From NCBI GenBank assembly GCA_031551885.1, contig JAVBMX010000113.1:1-13073 (forward strand): a DNA stretch of 13,073 nt. The letters run 5' to 3'. Within the stretch, counting starts at the first letter, position 1, and every line of letters starts with the position of its first letter. The stretch comes from Frigididesulfovibrio sp031551885. Its GTDB lineage: Bacteria; Desulfobacterota; Desulfovibrionia; Desulfovibrionales; Desulfovibrionaceae. This document shows positions 1 to 7,154 of this stretch, one piece after another. A model generated the notes under the pieces. The model was given only the letters and a program-made list of their open reading frames with translations, made no database searches and was not told where the DNA came from. Made by a program: the position numbers and the translations under genes.

Positions 1-255
1 TTCAACGGCAAGCTACGAGACAAATTGCTGAACGGCGAAATCTTTATGACCATGAAAGAGGCGGAAATCATTATTGAAAACTGGCGCAGGCATTACAACC
101 AACGCAGGCCGCATCGCTCCCTGAACGGCAAACCGCCCGCACCGCTGACGTTTTTTGCCCCTCCCATGGGAGGGGCAGTGGGCAGGCTCTCGCCTCCCCC
201 GGAGTTATCGGCTATACGGGCGACAGGGGCACAGTCCATGGGAACGTGGCACTAA
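1..255 (+). CDS. IS3-family transposase (OrfB), C-terminal fragment
   Basis: This is the end of a DDE-type integrase/transposase that would cut and join IS3 element ends. The reading frame is open from base 1 to the TAA at 253-255. It starts FNGKLRDKLLNGE and continues to WRRHYNQRRPHRSL and NGKPPAP, the usual closing block of the rve domain in IS3 OrfB proteins; the block contains the helix around the catalytic glutamate, which would lie just upstream of the window. After PLTF the last 33 residues (FAPPMGG to GTWH) do not look like the standard family tail. They begin exactly where a 20-base palindrome sits, so the tail may have been altered by a small insertion. The true start is outside the window; the internal ATG at 25 is not a start. 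The family is secure, the subgroup is not. Confidence 0.85.
   Translation, partial: FNGKLRDKLLNGEIFMTMKEAEIIIENWRRHYNQRRPHRSLNGKPPAPLTFFAPPMGGAVGRLSPPPELSAIRATGAQSMGTWH
157..176. repeat. Perfect 20-base palindrome in the transposase 3' end
   Basis: The sequence GCCCCTCCCATGGGAGGGGC equals its own reverse complement. It follows a run of six T and falls where the transposase stops resembling its family. It could form a 10-bp cruciform or hairpin, and it is not followed by a T-tract on either strand, so it is not a standard terminator. Confidence 0.8.
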
Positions 256-362
256 CATTTAACTTGGTATAAACAAACAGGGCTGGTCAGACATGCGGGG
301 CCTCGTTTTCCGCATTTTTTTCCGGAGAGAAAGCGCTTAGGCCGGCGAACGGCCAAACGGAC

Positions 363-396
363 GGCGGGCGCTTCCCCCGCAAAGGGAACGCCCGCC
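363..396 (-). other. Hairpin downstream of pyrR
   Basis: Bases 363-376 and 384-396 pair as a 13-bp stem with one bulged base (ggcgggcg with cgcccgcc, then ttccc with gggaa) around a 7-base loop. It begins 27 bases past the pyrR stop and is a plausible 3' processing or stabilising structure. No T-run follows it on the minus strand (the run of T at 409-414 comes before it), so I do not call it an intrinsic terminator. Confidence 0.4.
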
Positions 397-422
397 GAAC
401 ATTTCCGGAAAAAAGGCAAAGC

Positions 423-950
423 CTAGGCTTCCACCAACAGAACTTCGTCGCGGTCGTCGCGTTCCCGAAGCAGCACGTCCACGCGCTGGGCCGGGGTCGT
501 TTCCACGGACAGGCCGACATAATCCGCGTGGATGGGCAGCTCGCGCAGACCCCGGTCCACGAGGACCAGCAGTTCCACCTTGCCGGGCCGACCGAAGTCC
601 GTCAGGGCCTCAAGAGCCGCCCGGATGGTGCGCCCGGTGTAGAGGACGTCGTCGACCAGGATTAAGGTTTTGCCTTCCACGGCAAAGGGAATATGGGTGC
701 GACCCACCACCGGCTTGGCTCCTTTCACGGTCCAGTCGTCGCGGTACAGGGTGATGTCCAGAGTGCCGAGGGGCACGTCGAGGCCGTTTTGGGTGAGAAT
801 TTCCCGCAGGCGGCGGGCCAGATCCACCCCTCGGCGCTGGATGCCGATCAAGGCCGGTTCCGGGTCGCGGCGCTCCATGATGGAGCGGGCCAGGGTTTGC
901 AGCGAGCGTTCAATGTCTTCGGCCGAGAGCAGCGTACGGGGAGCGGGCAT
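423..950 (-). CDS. pyrR: PyrR: pyrimidine regulator / uracil phosphoribosyltransferase
   Basis: PyrR is a type I phosphoribosyltransferase. In Gram-positive bacteria it binds pyr mRNA in response to UMP, and it also makes UMP from uracil and PRPP. The 175-residue product matches the family along its length: an N-terminal helix (LLSAEDIERSL), IGIQRRGVDLARRL, the block LDITLYRDD, the PRPP-binding motif LILVDDVLYTGRT at about residues 96-108, then LVDRGLRELPI and ADYVG. I chose ATG 950 because GGAG lies 6 bases upstream and the length then matches Bacillus PyrR (about 180); a GTG at 1007 would add 19 poorly conserved residues. The gene stands alone, divergent from mobA. No typical PyrR-binding RNA site was found in the window, so it may act mainly as an enzyme here. 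Its stop overlaps the palindrome aagcctaggctt. Confidence 0.93.
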   Translation of the reverse strand: MPAPRTLLSAEDIERSLQTLARSIMERRDPEPALIGIQRRGVDLARRLREILTQNGLDVPLGTLDITLYRDDWTVKGAKPVVGRTHIPFAVEGKTLILVDDVLYTGRTIRAALEALTDFGRPGKVELLVLVDRGLRELPIHADYVGLSVETTPAQRVDVLLRERDDRDEVLLVEA

Positions 951-1009
951 GGCAATCTCCGGAGGTTCAGATTGAGAGCCGTCGTTTTGTTTTGAGAGCT
1001 GATTCACTC

Positions 1010-1044
1010 AGAGCAAAGAAACTTTTTCAAAGTCCCGTTGCTCT
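1010..1044. repeat. Nested inverted repeat upstream of pyrR
   Basis: Seven bases (agagcaa, 1010-1016) pair with ttgctct (1038-1044), and inside them acttt (1021-1025) pairs with aaagt (1029-1033), with 4-base internal loops on both sides. On the pyrR transcript this would form a 5' leader hairpin, and as DNA it could be an operator. A TTGACA hexamer follows at 1048-1053 on the plus strand but has no good -10 at proper spacing. Function unknown. Confidence 0.4.
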
Positions 1045-1161
1045 CGATTGACAAAAATCCGCGCGCGGCACAGTCTGCACATGATTCGGCCGGTGGCGGC
1101 GACGATGGAAGGCGCAACAGTAGCTTGTTTATCGTCGCCAAGCAATCGGGACGGTGGGGCT

Positions 1162-1340
1162 TGGTTTGCCGTGATCCTGCGTCAGGCTCGCTTTGCGCTC
1201 CGAAAACAGGGCTGCGAAGTTCGGTCTGTCGTTGGCACTTCCGGTGGAATAAGTGTCTGTTCCGCCGGAAGTGCGGGCCGCAAGAACCGAAGAAGGCCCC
1301 ATCGCCCAAAGCTTCCCCTTCCTTGTCTGACGGCAAACCA
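1162..1340. repeat. MITE-like non-coding unit with inverted ends
   Basis: The pyrR-mobA gap (1010-1391) has no convincing gene. Within it TGGTTTGCCGT (1162-1172) and its exact complement ACGGCAAACCA (1330-1340) form 11-base inverted ends 179 bases apart. In the middle sits a 15-bp hairpin (1235-1249 with 1260-1274, one G-U pair, 10-base loop). Inverted ends plus a central palindrome is the layout of a small non-autonomous element or dispersed intergenic repeat. No target-site duplication is evident, so this is a hypothesis. The hairpin alone is directly visible and could instead be part of the mobA leader RNA. The frames open here have no recognisable domain or good ribosome binding site. Confidence 0.4.
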
Positions 1341-1391
1341 GCCTCCGCCGCCCGTCGGGTTATGCGATGCCGATATTCATTGGAGAGCCCC

Positions 1392-2075
1392 ATGTCCACT
1401 CACAATACCGGCGAGACCATCGCCGTCCTGGAACGAAACCCCTGCGAACCGCACCTCGTCGGCGTCGTTCTGGCCGGAGGGAAAAGCTCTCGGCTGGGGC
1501 GGGACAAGGCCTTGCTGCGCTTCGGCGGCGAGGTGGATCTGCTCACGCGCACCGTGGATCTGCTGCGCGGCATGGTCGATTCCGTCATCGTCGTCGGCCG
1601 GTCGCACCCCGGCGGCATCGGCATCGCGGATCTCGCGTCCGGCCTCGGCCCTGTGGGGGGCATCACCACAGCCCTGACCCACGCCGCCGGGGCGGCCTGC
1701 TTGATGCTTTCCTGCGACCTGCCCTTCATGAGGCGCGAGGTCCTTGTCCGATTGGTCGCGGCATACCGGCGGCGTCCGTCGGGGAAAACCGTCTGCCTTT
1801 ACCGTCGTAAAGTCGATGGACGGGAGGAAAGCCTGGTCGCCGTGTACGGGTCGGAAACCTTGGCCGCCTTCCGCCGGTGCATGGAGGAAGGGCTGTTGAA
1901 GGTCGGCAGTGTGATTCCGGAAGCGGAAAAGTTTCACCTCGACTATGACGAAGCCGACGCCCGGGCTTTTTTCAACATCAACCGCCCGGCCGACTTGGAA
2001 GAAGCCCGACGGATTGTTGCTGCGCGAAGTGGCGAGGGGGGGCCACCCCCTCCAACGCTCCCGACAGGGGAGTGA
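1392..2075 (+). CDS. mobA: Molybdenum cofactor guanylyltransferase, MobA-like
   Basis: MobA transfers GMP from GTP to molybdopterin, giving the guanine-dinucleotide cofactor used by formate dehydrogenases and other DMSO-reductase-family enzymes. The 227-residue product is a nucleotidyltransferase fold. It shows the nucleotide-binding signature LAGGKSSRLGRDK (residues 27-39), GLGPVGGI (84-91), the metal-site motif CDLPF (108-112), and the closing FFNINRPADLEEA typical of MobA. The start at ATG 1392 has GGAG 6 bases upstream; the frame is open further 5' but without homology. An extra leading segment of about 20 residues precedes the first strand. The last 16 or so residues (ARSGEGG to TGE) are low in complexity and run into palindromic DNA, so the natural C-terminus may have been extended. 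Related transferases (CTP-using MocA) are possible, but the GPVGGI and CDLPF pattern favours MobA. It is transcribed alone, ending in a terminator at 2194. Confidence 0.85.
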   Translation: MSTHNTGETIAVLERNPCEPHLVGVVLAGGKSSRLGRDKALLRFGGEVDLLTRTVDLLRGMVDSVIVVGRSHPGGIGIADLASGLGPVGGITTALTHAAGAACLMLSCDLPFMRREVLVRLVAAYRRRPSGKTVCLYRRKVDGREESLVAVYGSETLAAFRRCMEEGLLKVGSVIPEAEKFHLDYDEADARAFFNINRPADLEEARRIVAARSGEGGPPPPTLPTGE

Positions 2076-2076
2076 A

Positions 2077-2147
2077 GCACCCGAACCCCCTCAATGTGGA
2101 AACCCCCGCGTTACGCGGGGGTTTCCACATTGAGGGGGTTCGGGTGC
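2077..2147. repeat. 34-bp perfect palindrome with 3-base loop
   Basis: Bases 2077-2110 are the exact reverse complement of 2114-2147, with loop tta (2111-2113). It starts two bases after the mobA stop. The inner part (aacccccgcg with cgcgggggtt) is very G+C-rich, but only three T follow it, so a plain intrinsic terminator is not a full explanation. A stem of this length without mismatch suggests a recent palindromic insertion or a repetitive extragenic element. Just upstream, inside the mobA tail, gaggggg (2034-2040) pairs with ccccctc (2046-2052). Confidence 0.9.
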
Positions 2148-2193
2148 CGCTCGCGGCATATTGAGGCACCTCACTTACATCGCGAAAGCCTCA

Positions 2194-2228
2194 AGGACCG
2201 GCCGACCTCGGCGGTCCTGTTTTCGTTT
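2194..2228 (+). terminator. Intrinsic terminator after mobA
   Basis: aggaccg (2194-2200) pairs with cggtcct (2212-2218), and the stem continues with ccg/cgg past one bulged G. The stem is followed by gttttcgttt, a T-rich tract with one interruption. Just before it, ttgaggc (2161-2167) pairs with gcctcaa (2188-2194), sharing one base with the terminator stem. It fits as the end of the mobA transcript. No good terminator for glnS on the minus strand was found in the remaining bases up to 2336. Confidence 0.65.
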
Positions 2229-2336
2229 CCCCCGACGGGGTTTGGTGCCACCCGCACAGGTACCGCACAAGGTTTGTCTCCTCGTAAGCGATGGAAAGGT
2301 ATTACCTGCGCGGCTCTGTTTGAGCCCCAATCCAAC

Positions 2337-4034
2337 TCACCCTTGTTTTTCCACTTTGGCCCAGGTGTCTTTGAGCGTGGCGGTACGGTTGAATATCGGG
2401 CGGTCCGGGGCGGAGTCCGGGTCCGGGCAGAAGTAGCCCAGGCGTTCGAACTGCACGGTTTCGCCCGGCGTCGGATTCAAAAGGGTGGGGTCGACCATGG
2501 CCTGGACCACCCGGAGCGAATCGGGGTTCAGGGAATGCAGGAAGGTTTCGCCTTCGGGCACATCTTCGGGGTCGTCCTGGGCGAAAAGATGATCGTAGAG
2601 GCGCACTTCGACCGCGCGGGCGTGCGAGGCGGCCACCCAGTGCAGAGTGCCTTTGACTTTGCGGTTGTCCGGAGTGCCGCCGCCCCGGCTTTCGGGGTCA
2701 TACGCGCAGAGCACGGCTTCGATGTCGCCGGCGGCGTTTTTGCGCACCTCTTTGCAGGTGATGTAGTAGGCGCAGCGCAGGCGCACCTCTTTGCCCGGCG
2801 CGAGGCGGAAGAACTTGGGCGGGGCTTCTTCACGGAAGTCGTCACGCTCGATGTAAATTTCGCGGGAGAAGGGAATGCGGCGCACGCCTTTTTCCGGTTG
2901 ATCCGGGGCCAGGGGCAAATCGAACCACTCGACCTGATCGGCCGGGTAATTTTCGATGATCACCCTGATGGGATCCAGCACGGCCATGGCGCGCGGAGCC
3001 TCGGCATTCAGGTGTTCGCGGATGCAGGCTTCCAGGTAGCTGTATTCAACTTTGTTTTCCGCGCGCGAGACGCCGATGCGGGTACAGAAGTCGCGCAGGG
3101 ATTCGGGCGGAACGCCGCGGCGGCGCATGCCCGAGAGGGTGGGCATACGCGGGTCGTCCCAGCCGGCCACGTGGCCTTCCTCGACAAGCTGGATCAGCTT
3201 GCGCTTGGAAAGCACCGTGCGGGTGATGTTCAAGCGGGCGAACTCCGTTTGCCGGGAACGGAAAATATCGAGGTTTTCCAGCACCCAGTCGTAAAGCTCG
3301 CGGTTGTTGACGAATTCCAGGGAGCACAGCGAGTGGGTGATGCCCTCGAGCGAGTCGGAAATGCAGTGGGTGAAGTCGTAGAGCGGGTAGATGCACCACG
3401 CGTCGCCGGTGCGGTGGTGGTGGGCCCGCCGGATGCGATACAGGGTGGGGTCGCGCATGACCAAGTTGGGCGAGGCCATGTCGATCTTGGCGCGAAGCAC
3501 GTGGGCGCCGTCCGGGTATTCGCCCGCGCGCATGCGCCGGAAAAGGTCCAGGTTCTCTTCCACGCTTCGGTTGCGGAAGGGGCTTTCGGTGCCCGGGGTG
3601 GTCAGGTTGCCGCGCATCGCCCGGATGTCTTCGGCGCTTTGGCTGTCCACATAAGCTTTGCCGGCTTGAATCAAGCGTTCGGCAAAGGAGTAGAGAAGCT
3701 CGAAATAGTTCGAGGCGTAAAATTCTTTTTCTCCCCAATCAAAGCCCAGCCAGCGTACGTCTGTTTTGATGGACTCGACATACTCCGTGCTCTCTTTGAG
3801 AGGGTTGGTGTCGTCGAAGCGCAGATTGCAGCGGCCGCCGAACTCACCGGCCACGCCGAAGTTCAGACAGATGGACTTGGCATGCCCCAGGTGCAGATAG
3901 CCGTTGGGTTCCGGGGGGAACCGGGTGTGGATGCCTGCATGTTTGCCGGAGGCGAGATCCGAGGCGATCATTGCCCGGATGAAATCTTTGCCGCCGCCGC
4001 TTTCGGGCGCGACCGGAGAACTGTTCGAAGACAT
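2337..4034 (-). CDS. glnS: Glutaminyl-tRNA synthetase
   Basis: GlnRS is a cytoplasmic class Ic synthetase that charges tRNA-Gln with glutamine using ATP. The 565-residue protein is close to the E. coli length (554). It shows the class I ATP motifs: PPEPNGYLHLGHAKS (residues 40-54, HIGH equivalent HLGH) and VLSKRKL (274-280, KMSKS equivalent). It also has DDTNP, YPLYDFTHC, SLCSLEF, and WDDPRMPTLSGMRRRG, followed by a full C-terminal anticodon-binding beta-barrel half. The GlnRS-specific blocks distinguish it from GluRS. It starts at ATG 4034, with a weak GGAA site upstream, 36 bases after the membrane-protein gene, and is probably the last gene of the purB-pyrE operon. A direct glutaminylation route suggests the cell need not depend on GatCAB for Gln-tRNA. 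The antisense strand is open over more than 3 kb; that is a G+C effect, not a gene. Confidence 0.97.
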   Translation of the reverse strand: MSSNSSPVAPESGGGKDFIRAMIASDLASGKHAGIHTRFPPEPNGYLHLGHAKSICLNFGVAGEFGGRCNLRFDDTNPLKESTEYVESIKTDVRWLGFDWGEKEFYASNYFELLYSFAERLIQAGKAYVDSQSAEDIRAMRGNLTTPGTESPFRNRSVEENLDLFRRMRAGEYPDGAHVLRAKIDMASPNLVMRDPTLYRIRRAHHHRTGDAWCIYPLYDFTHCISDSLEGITHSLCSLEFVNNRELYDWVLENLDIFRSRQTEFARLNITRTVLSKRKLIQLVEEGHVAGWDDPRMPTLSGMRRRGVPPESLRDFCTRIGVSRAENKVEYSYLEACIREHLNAEAPRAMAVLDPIRVIIENYPADQVEWFDLPLAPDQPEKGVRRIPFSREIYIERDDFREEAPPKFFRLAPGKEVRLRCAYYITCKEVRKNAAGDIEAVLCAYDPESRGGGTPDNRKVKGTLHWVAASHARAVEVRLYDHLFAQDDPEDVPEGETFLHSLNPDSLRVVQAMVDPTLLNPTPGETVQFERLGYFCPDPDSAPDRPIFNRTATLKDTWAKVEKQG

Positions 4035-4070
4035 GGCGGTTCCGTAAAGAAGGATGAGAGAGGTGAGAGG

Positions 4071-5129
4071 CTACTCGCCGTTCAGCGCATATTTCGCGTG
4101 AAAGGCCGAACCGTTTTCCATAACGATCCGCACGCCCACGGCTTGAATGTCCGCAGCTTCGACGCCGTCGGGCAAGCGGGCCGCGCCTTCCATCTGTCGC
4201 TTCCAGGAGATGGAGAAGTAACGGGCGCCTTCCACGGCCTCAAGGTCTTGCCGGGTACCGTTGCGCAATTGCAACTGATAATGGATCTGCCCGCTGATTC
4301 GCTGCTGCTCCGGGGAAACCAGCTCGAAGCGCAGCCGCAGGCGGTTGTTGGCCGCTGCCTGCATCTGAAAGTTGGCGATCCGCACGGGGCTTTGGGGGTC
4401 GGTGACCAGGGCGAGTTTGGGCGTCGAGGCCGACTGGGCGGCCGCGTCGCTCAGGGCGTGGCCGTCTTCATAGGGGGCGGCCACTCGGGTCGCGTTGCGC
4501 GCTCCGGAGGCAACGGTGGCATTACGCGAAGGCGCCACCCCGGCAATCGTGCCGGTGGGGTGGGTCGCATTGCCCTGGGGCGCGGGACCGGCGGCAACGG
4601 ACAACGTGGCGTTGTGCTCGGGGGTTGCGGCCGTGGCGTTTGCCGAAGCGCCGCCGGAACGTCCCTCTTCCTTGGTGGCGTTGTGCCGCGCGGCGGCTTC
4701 ATCGGCCTCGCCGTTCTGGAGCAGGGTCAAGATATCGGAGCTCGGGGCCTGGGCCACGGGCTTGGGAATGGAAGTGGCGTTGCGGGTGCCCAGTTCGTTG
4801 TTGAGCGTGACGGGCGGGAACGTGGCGAAGCCGGTGGGAGTGCCGAGGGTGGTGGCGATGGTCTCCACGCTGCCCAGTTGCTCCAGCCGGATGCGCGCGT
4901 CCGCGAGTTGCCGTTCGGTGTCGCGGACCTCTTGGGACAGGGTCCAGGTTTTGTAGCGATAATGCAGGCCGACGTAGATTCCCGCGGCGCCCGCGGCGGG
5001 CAGAAATACGCAGAAGAAGAGGATGAGCAGGCGCATCAGGCCGCCGCGCAGGCGAAGGGAACGCACCGCGCCGTCATCACGCATGAATGTGATGGTATAG
5101 TAAGATTTTTTAACGATAACCGGTTTCAC
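4071..5129 (-). CDS. Single-pass membrane protein with NAT-rich periplasmic linker
   Basis: I do not recognise a named family. The 352-residue protein begins with a basic cytoplasmic segment (about residues 1-33). One membrane span follows (about 34-54, LLILFFCVFLPAAGAAG), then a short coiled-coil-like stretch (about 62-90, TLSQEVRDTERQLADARIRL), a low-complexity Ala/Pro/Thr linker (about 100-235), and a compact C-terminal domain (about 236-352) with beta-strand patterns such as RLRLRFEL and IHYQLQLRNG. The orientation (N-in, C-out) follows from the positive N-terminus. The linker holds seven Asn-Ala-Thr tripeptides at N117, N150, N164, N173, N187, N203 and N212, with NGT at 290 and NGS at 339 beyond it. 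I chose GTG 5129 because GGAG lies 9 bases upstream; ATG 5084 has no such site. It sits between pyrE and glnS. A cell-envelope or cell-division role is possible but unsupported. Confidence 0.85.
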   Translation of the reverse strand: MKPVIVKKSYYTITFMRDDGAVRSLRLRGGLMRLLILFFCVFLPAAGAAGIYVGLHYRYKTWTLSQEVRDTERQLADARIRLEQLGSVETIATTLGTPTGFATFPPVTLNNELGTRNATSIPKPVAQAPSSDILTLLQNGEADEAAARHNATKEEGRSGGASANATAATPEHNATLSVAAGPAPQGNATHPTGTIAGVAPSRNATVASGARNATRVAAPYEDGHALSDAAAQSASTPKLALVTDPQSPVRIANFQMQAAANNRLRLRFELVSPEQQRISGQIHYQLQLRNGTRQDLEAVEGARYFSISWKRQMEGAARLPDGVEAADIQAVGVRIVMENGSAFHAKYALNGE

Positions 5130-5239
5130 GGCAGTGGGCTCCAGTTTCTCCGGGCCGGCGGCCGGGAGTTTTGCCGGAGGAGAGAGGTCCGGGGCGATAC
5201 GCCGTGACGCCGAAGGGCGCCGATTCGTTCGCGGGCCAT

Positions 5240-5806
5240 CTACTTTCCGGCGAGGGCAAGAAGTTCGTTGCGGGTGAAGATGGAACGCAACGGATATCCG
5301 GCCGCCTCAATGGTTTCGGCCGCTCCTTCCTCTCGGTTGAGGATGCAAAAGACGCAAACGGGCACGAGCCCGGCATCTTTCACCAGTTCACACGCTTTTA
5401 CCACAGAGCCGCCGGTGCTGACAACATCCTCAAGCATGACGACGCGATCGCCTTGGGAGACATTGGCGAGACCCTCAACCGAGCGTGCCGTGCCGTGTCC
5501 TTTGGGCGTCTTGCGGACGATCAGGGCGGGCAGTGAGCGGCCTTCGCCGAAGGCGGCCAAAGAGGTGGCGGTCACAAGCGGATCGGCCCCCATGGTCATG
5601 CCGGCCACGGCTTTTACGTCCATGTCACGAAGCATGTGGAAAAAAATCGAGCCGATCAGGTGCGCCCCTTCGGGATTCAGCGAACTTTGCCGGCAATCGA
5701 AATAGTAATCGCTTTTGCGGCCCGAGGTCAGGGTGAAATCCCCGGCCAGGTAGGACTTTTCAAACAAAACGGCGGCCAGGCGGGTTTTTGCGGCGTGCAG
5801 ATCCAT
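5240..5806 (-). CDS. pyrE: Orotate phosphoribosyltransferase
   Basis: PyrE joins orotate to PRPP to give OMP, the fifth step of de novo UMP synthesis, in the cytoplasm as a dimer. The 188-residue product has the expected order: FTLTSGRKSDYYFDCR near the N-terminus (residues 24-39), GMTMGADPLV (69-78), the flexible catalytic loop RKTPKGHGT (98-106), and the PRPP motif VVMLEDVVSTGGS (122-134). The length is normal for the short type. ATG 5806 lies 3 bases after the purB stop, and its GGAG ribosome site lies inside the purB 3' end, so the two are translationally coupled. The pairing of a pyrimidine gene with a purine gene in one operon may balance nucleotide pools. A 110-base spacer without a terminator separates it from the membrane-protein gene downstream. 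Confidence 0.96.
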   Translation of the reverse strand: MDLHAAKTRLAAVLFEKSYLAGDFTLTSGRKSDYYFDCRQSSLNPEGAHLIGSIFFHMLRDMDVKAVAGMTMGADPLVTATSLAAFGEGRSLPALIVRKTPKGHGTARSVEGLANVSQGDRVVMLEDVVSTGGSVVKACELVKDAGLVPVCVFCILNREEGAAETIEAAGYPLRSIFTRNELLALAGK

Positions 5807-5809
5807 ATA

Positions 5810-7114
5810 TCAGGCTCCGGCATTGAAAACCCGGTCGTAGACCGTGTCTTCCCATTGCAGACAACGTTGCAGGTCAAAGAGTTCATCAAGCGTCTCGGCA
5901 GACAGGCTGCCGGAGATGGAAGGATCGCGCCGGACCAGATCCGGGAAGGAGATTTTTTGCTCCCAGCTTTGCATGGCGATTTTTTGCACGGCCTCGTAAG
6001 CTTCCTGCCGAGGCAGCCCGGCTTTTTCCACCAGGGCCAGCAGAACCTTTTGCGAGAAAAACAGCCCATAGGAACCCATCAGGTTGGCCCGCATATTTTC
6101 CGGAATGACCCTGAGCCCGGCAAGAAGGCTGTTCAGACGATGCAGGATGTAGTCCATGAGAATCGTGGAATCGGGCATGATGACCCGCTCCACCGAGGAA
6201 TGGCTGATGTCGCGCTCATGCCAGAGGGCCATGTTCTCCATGGCGGCCAGGGCGTTGCTGCGCACGAGACGGGCCAGGCCGGTCATGTTCTCGGCCGAAA
6301 TGGGGTTCTTTTTGTGCGGCATGGCCGAAGAACCCTTCTGGCCTTTGGCGAAGCCTTCTTCCACCTCAAGCACTTCGGTGCGCTGCAGGTGGCGCAACTC
6401 GATGCACAGGCGTTCCACCGTGCCGGCGGCCAGGGCCAGCGAGCTGAAATATTCCGCGTGGCGGTCGCGTTGGATGATCTGGGTGGAGATGGGGTCGACC
6501 TTCAGGCCCAAGAGCTCGCAGGTGATCCGCTCCACTTCCGGGGTGAGCATGGTGTAGGTGCCGACGGCTCCGGAGATTTTGCCCACCCGGACGGTTTCGA
6601 CCGCTTGGGCGAAATGCGCGCGCCGGCGGGCAAAGTCGACGTAAAACCCGGCCATTTTCAACCCGAACGAGGTCGGCTCGGCATGGATGCCGTGGGTGCG
6701 CCCCATACACAGCAGGCTTTTATGGGTAAACGCCATGTCTTTCAACGTGGCGAGCAGGCGGTCGAAGCCTTCGAGGATCATTTTTCCGGCCCGGACGAGC
6801 AGGAGCGAACCGGCCGTATCCACAATATCCGATGAGGTACAGCCCAGGTGGATGTGTCGGGCTTCGGGCCCGACCTTCTCTTCCACGGCGGTCAAAAAAG
6901 CGATGACGTCGTGGCGGGTGCGCTCTTCGATTTCCAGCACCCGGTCGACGTCGAAGGCCGCCTTGGCGCGGATGACCGCCATGTCTTGTTTGGGGATGAC
7001 GTCGAGTTTGGTCCAGGCCTCGCAGACGGCCAGTTCCACCTCAAGCCAGGCCGCGAGCCTGTTTTCCAAGGTCCAGAGGGCTCCCATTTCGGGGCGGGTG
7101 TAGCGATCGATCAT
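5810..7114 (-). CDS. purB: Adenylosuccinate lyase
   Basis: PurB cleaves fumarate from SAICAR in IMP synthesis and from adenylosuccinate in AMP synthesis, in the cytoplasm as a tetramer. The 434-residue protein fits the Bacillus-type length (431). It carries the conserved regions of the fumarase/aspartase superfamily: TSSDIVDT (93-100), GRTHGIHAEP (138-147, with the catalytic-site histidine), and the signature GSSAMPHKKNPI (261-272) with the mobile serine loop. It starts at ATG 7114; the upstream ribosome site is weak (GGACTCCG). No promoter is visible in the 40 bases between this start and the terminator hairpin behind the FmdB-type gene. Expression may therefore come from read-through, which would make that hairpin an attenuator. 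It leads the purB-pyrE-membrane protein-glnS run. Confidence 0.97.
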   Translation of the reverse strand: MIDRYTRPEMGALWTLENRLAAWLEVELAVCEAWTKLDVIPKQDMAVIRAKAAFDVDRVLEIEERTRHDVIAFLTAVEEKVGPEARHIHLGCTSSDIVDTAGSLLLVRAGKMILEGFDRLLATLKDMAFTHKSLLCMGRTHGIHAEPTSFGLKMAGFYVDFARRRAHFAQAVETVRVGKISGAVGTYTMLTPEVERITCELLGLKVDPISTQIIQRDRHAEYFSSLALAAGTVERLCIELRHLQRTEVLEVEEGFAKGQKGSSAMPHKKNPISAENMTGLARLVRSNALAAMENMALWHERDISHSSVERVIMPDSTILMDYILHRLNSLLAGLRVIPENMRANLMGSYGLFFSQKVLLALVEKAGLPRQEAYEAVQKIAMQSWEQKISFPDLVRRDPSISGSLSAETLDELFDLQRCLQWEDTVYDRVFNAGA

Positions 7115-7154
7115 CGGAGTCCGGGTGGGTTGGGTGCGCGTTCCCGCGCGGCGG

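Larger units (their letters stand above)
1..289 (+). mobile_element. IS3-family insertion sequence, right end only
   Basis: The first 255 bases encode the C-terminus of an IS3-family DDE transposase. About 35 bases after its stop, the sequence ctggtca (283-289) read on the opposite strand begins TGACCAGCCC, which resembles the TGA-starting terminal inverted repeats of IS3 elements. I therefore place the right end near 289; this boundary is inferred, because the left end and the target duplication are outside the window. The element is cut by the window edge, so whether it is intact cannot be judged. Confidence 0.7.

Noticed and set aside
1048..1076. TTGACA at 1048-1053 as the mobA promoter
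   Set aside because: The -35 is perfect, but at 17 bases the -10 would be cagtct, which is too poor to support a call.
1038..1391. In-frame 5' extension of mobA of 118 codons
   Set aside because: No homology to MobA, no ribosome site at its start, and it covers inverted-repeat DNA. ATG 1392 has a good GGAG site and gives the expected protein.
1010..1391. A molybdenum-cofactor riboswitch in front of mobA
   Set aside because: The position would make sense, but I could not find the conserved Moco RNA segments; the structure seen is better described as inverted repeats.
2094..5207. A 1037-codon open frame on the plus strand
   Set aside because: It lies antisense to glnS and the membrane-protein gene, both well supported. 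Its translation is Gly/Ala/Val/Arg-rich with no domain, as expected from the third-base G+C bias of the real genes.
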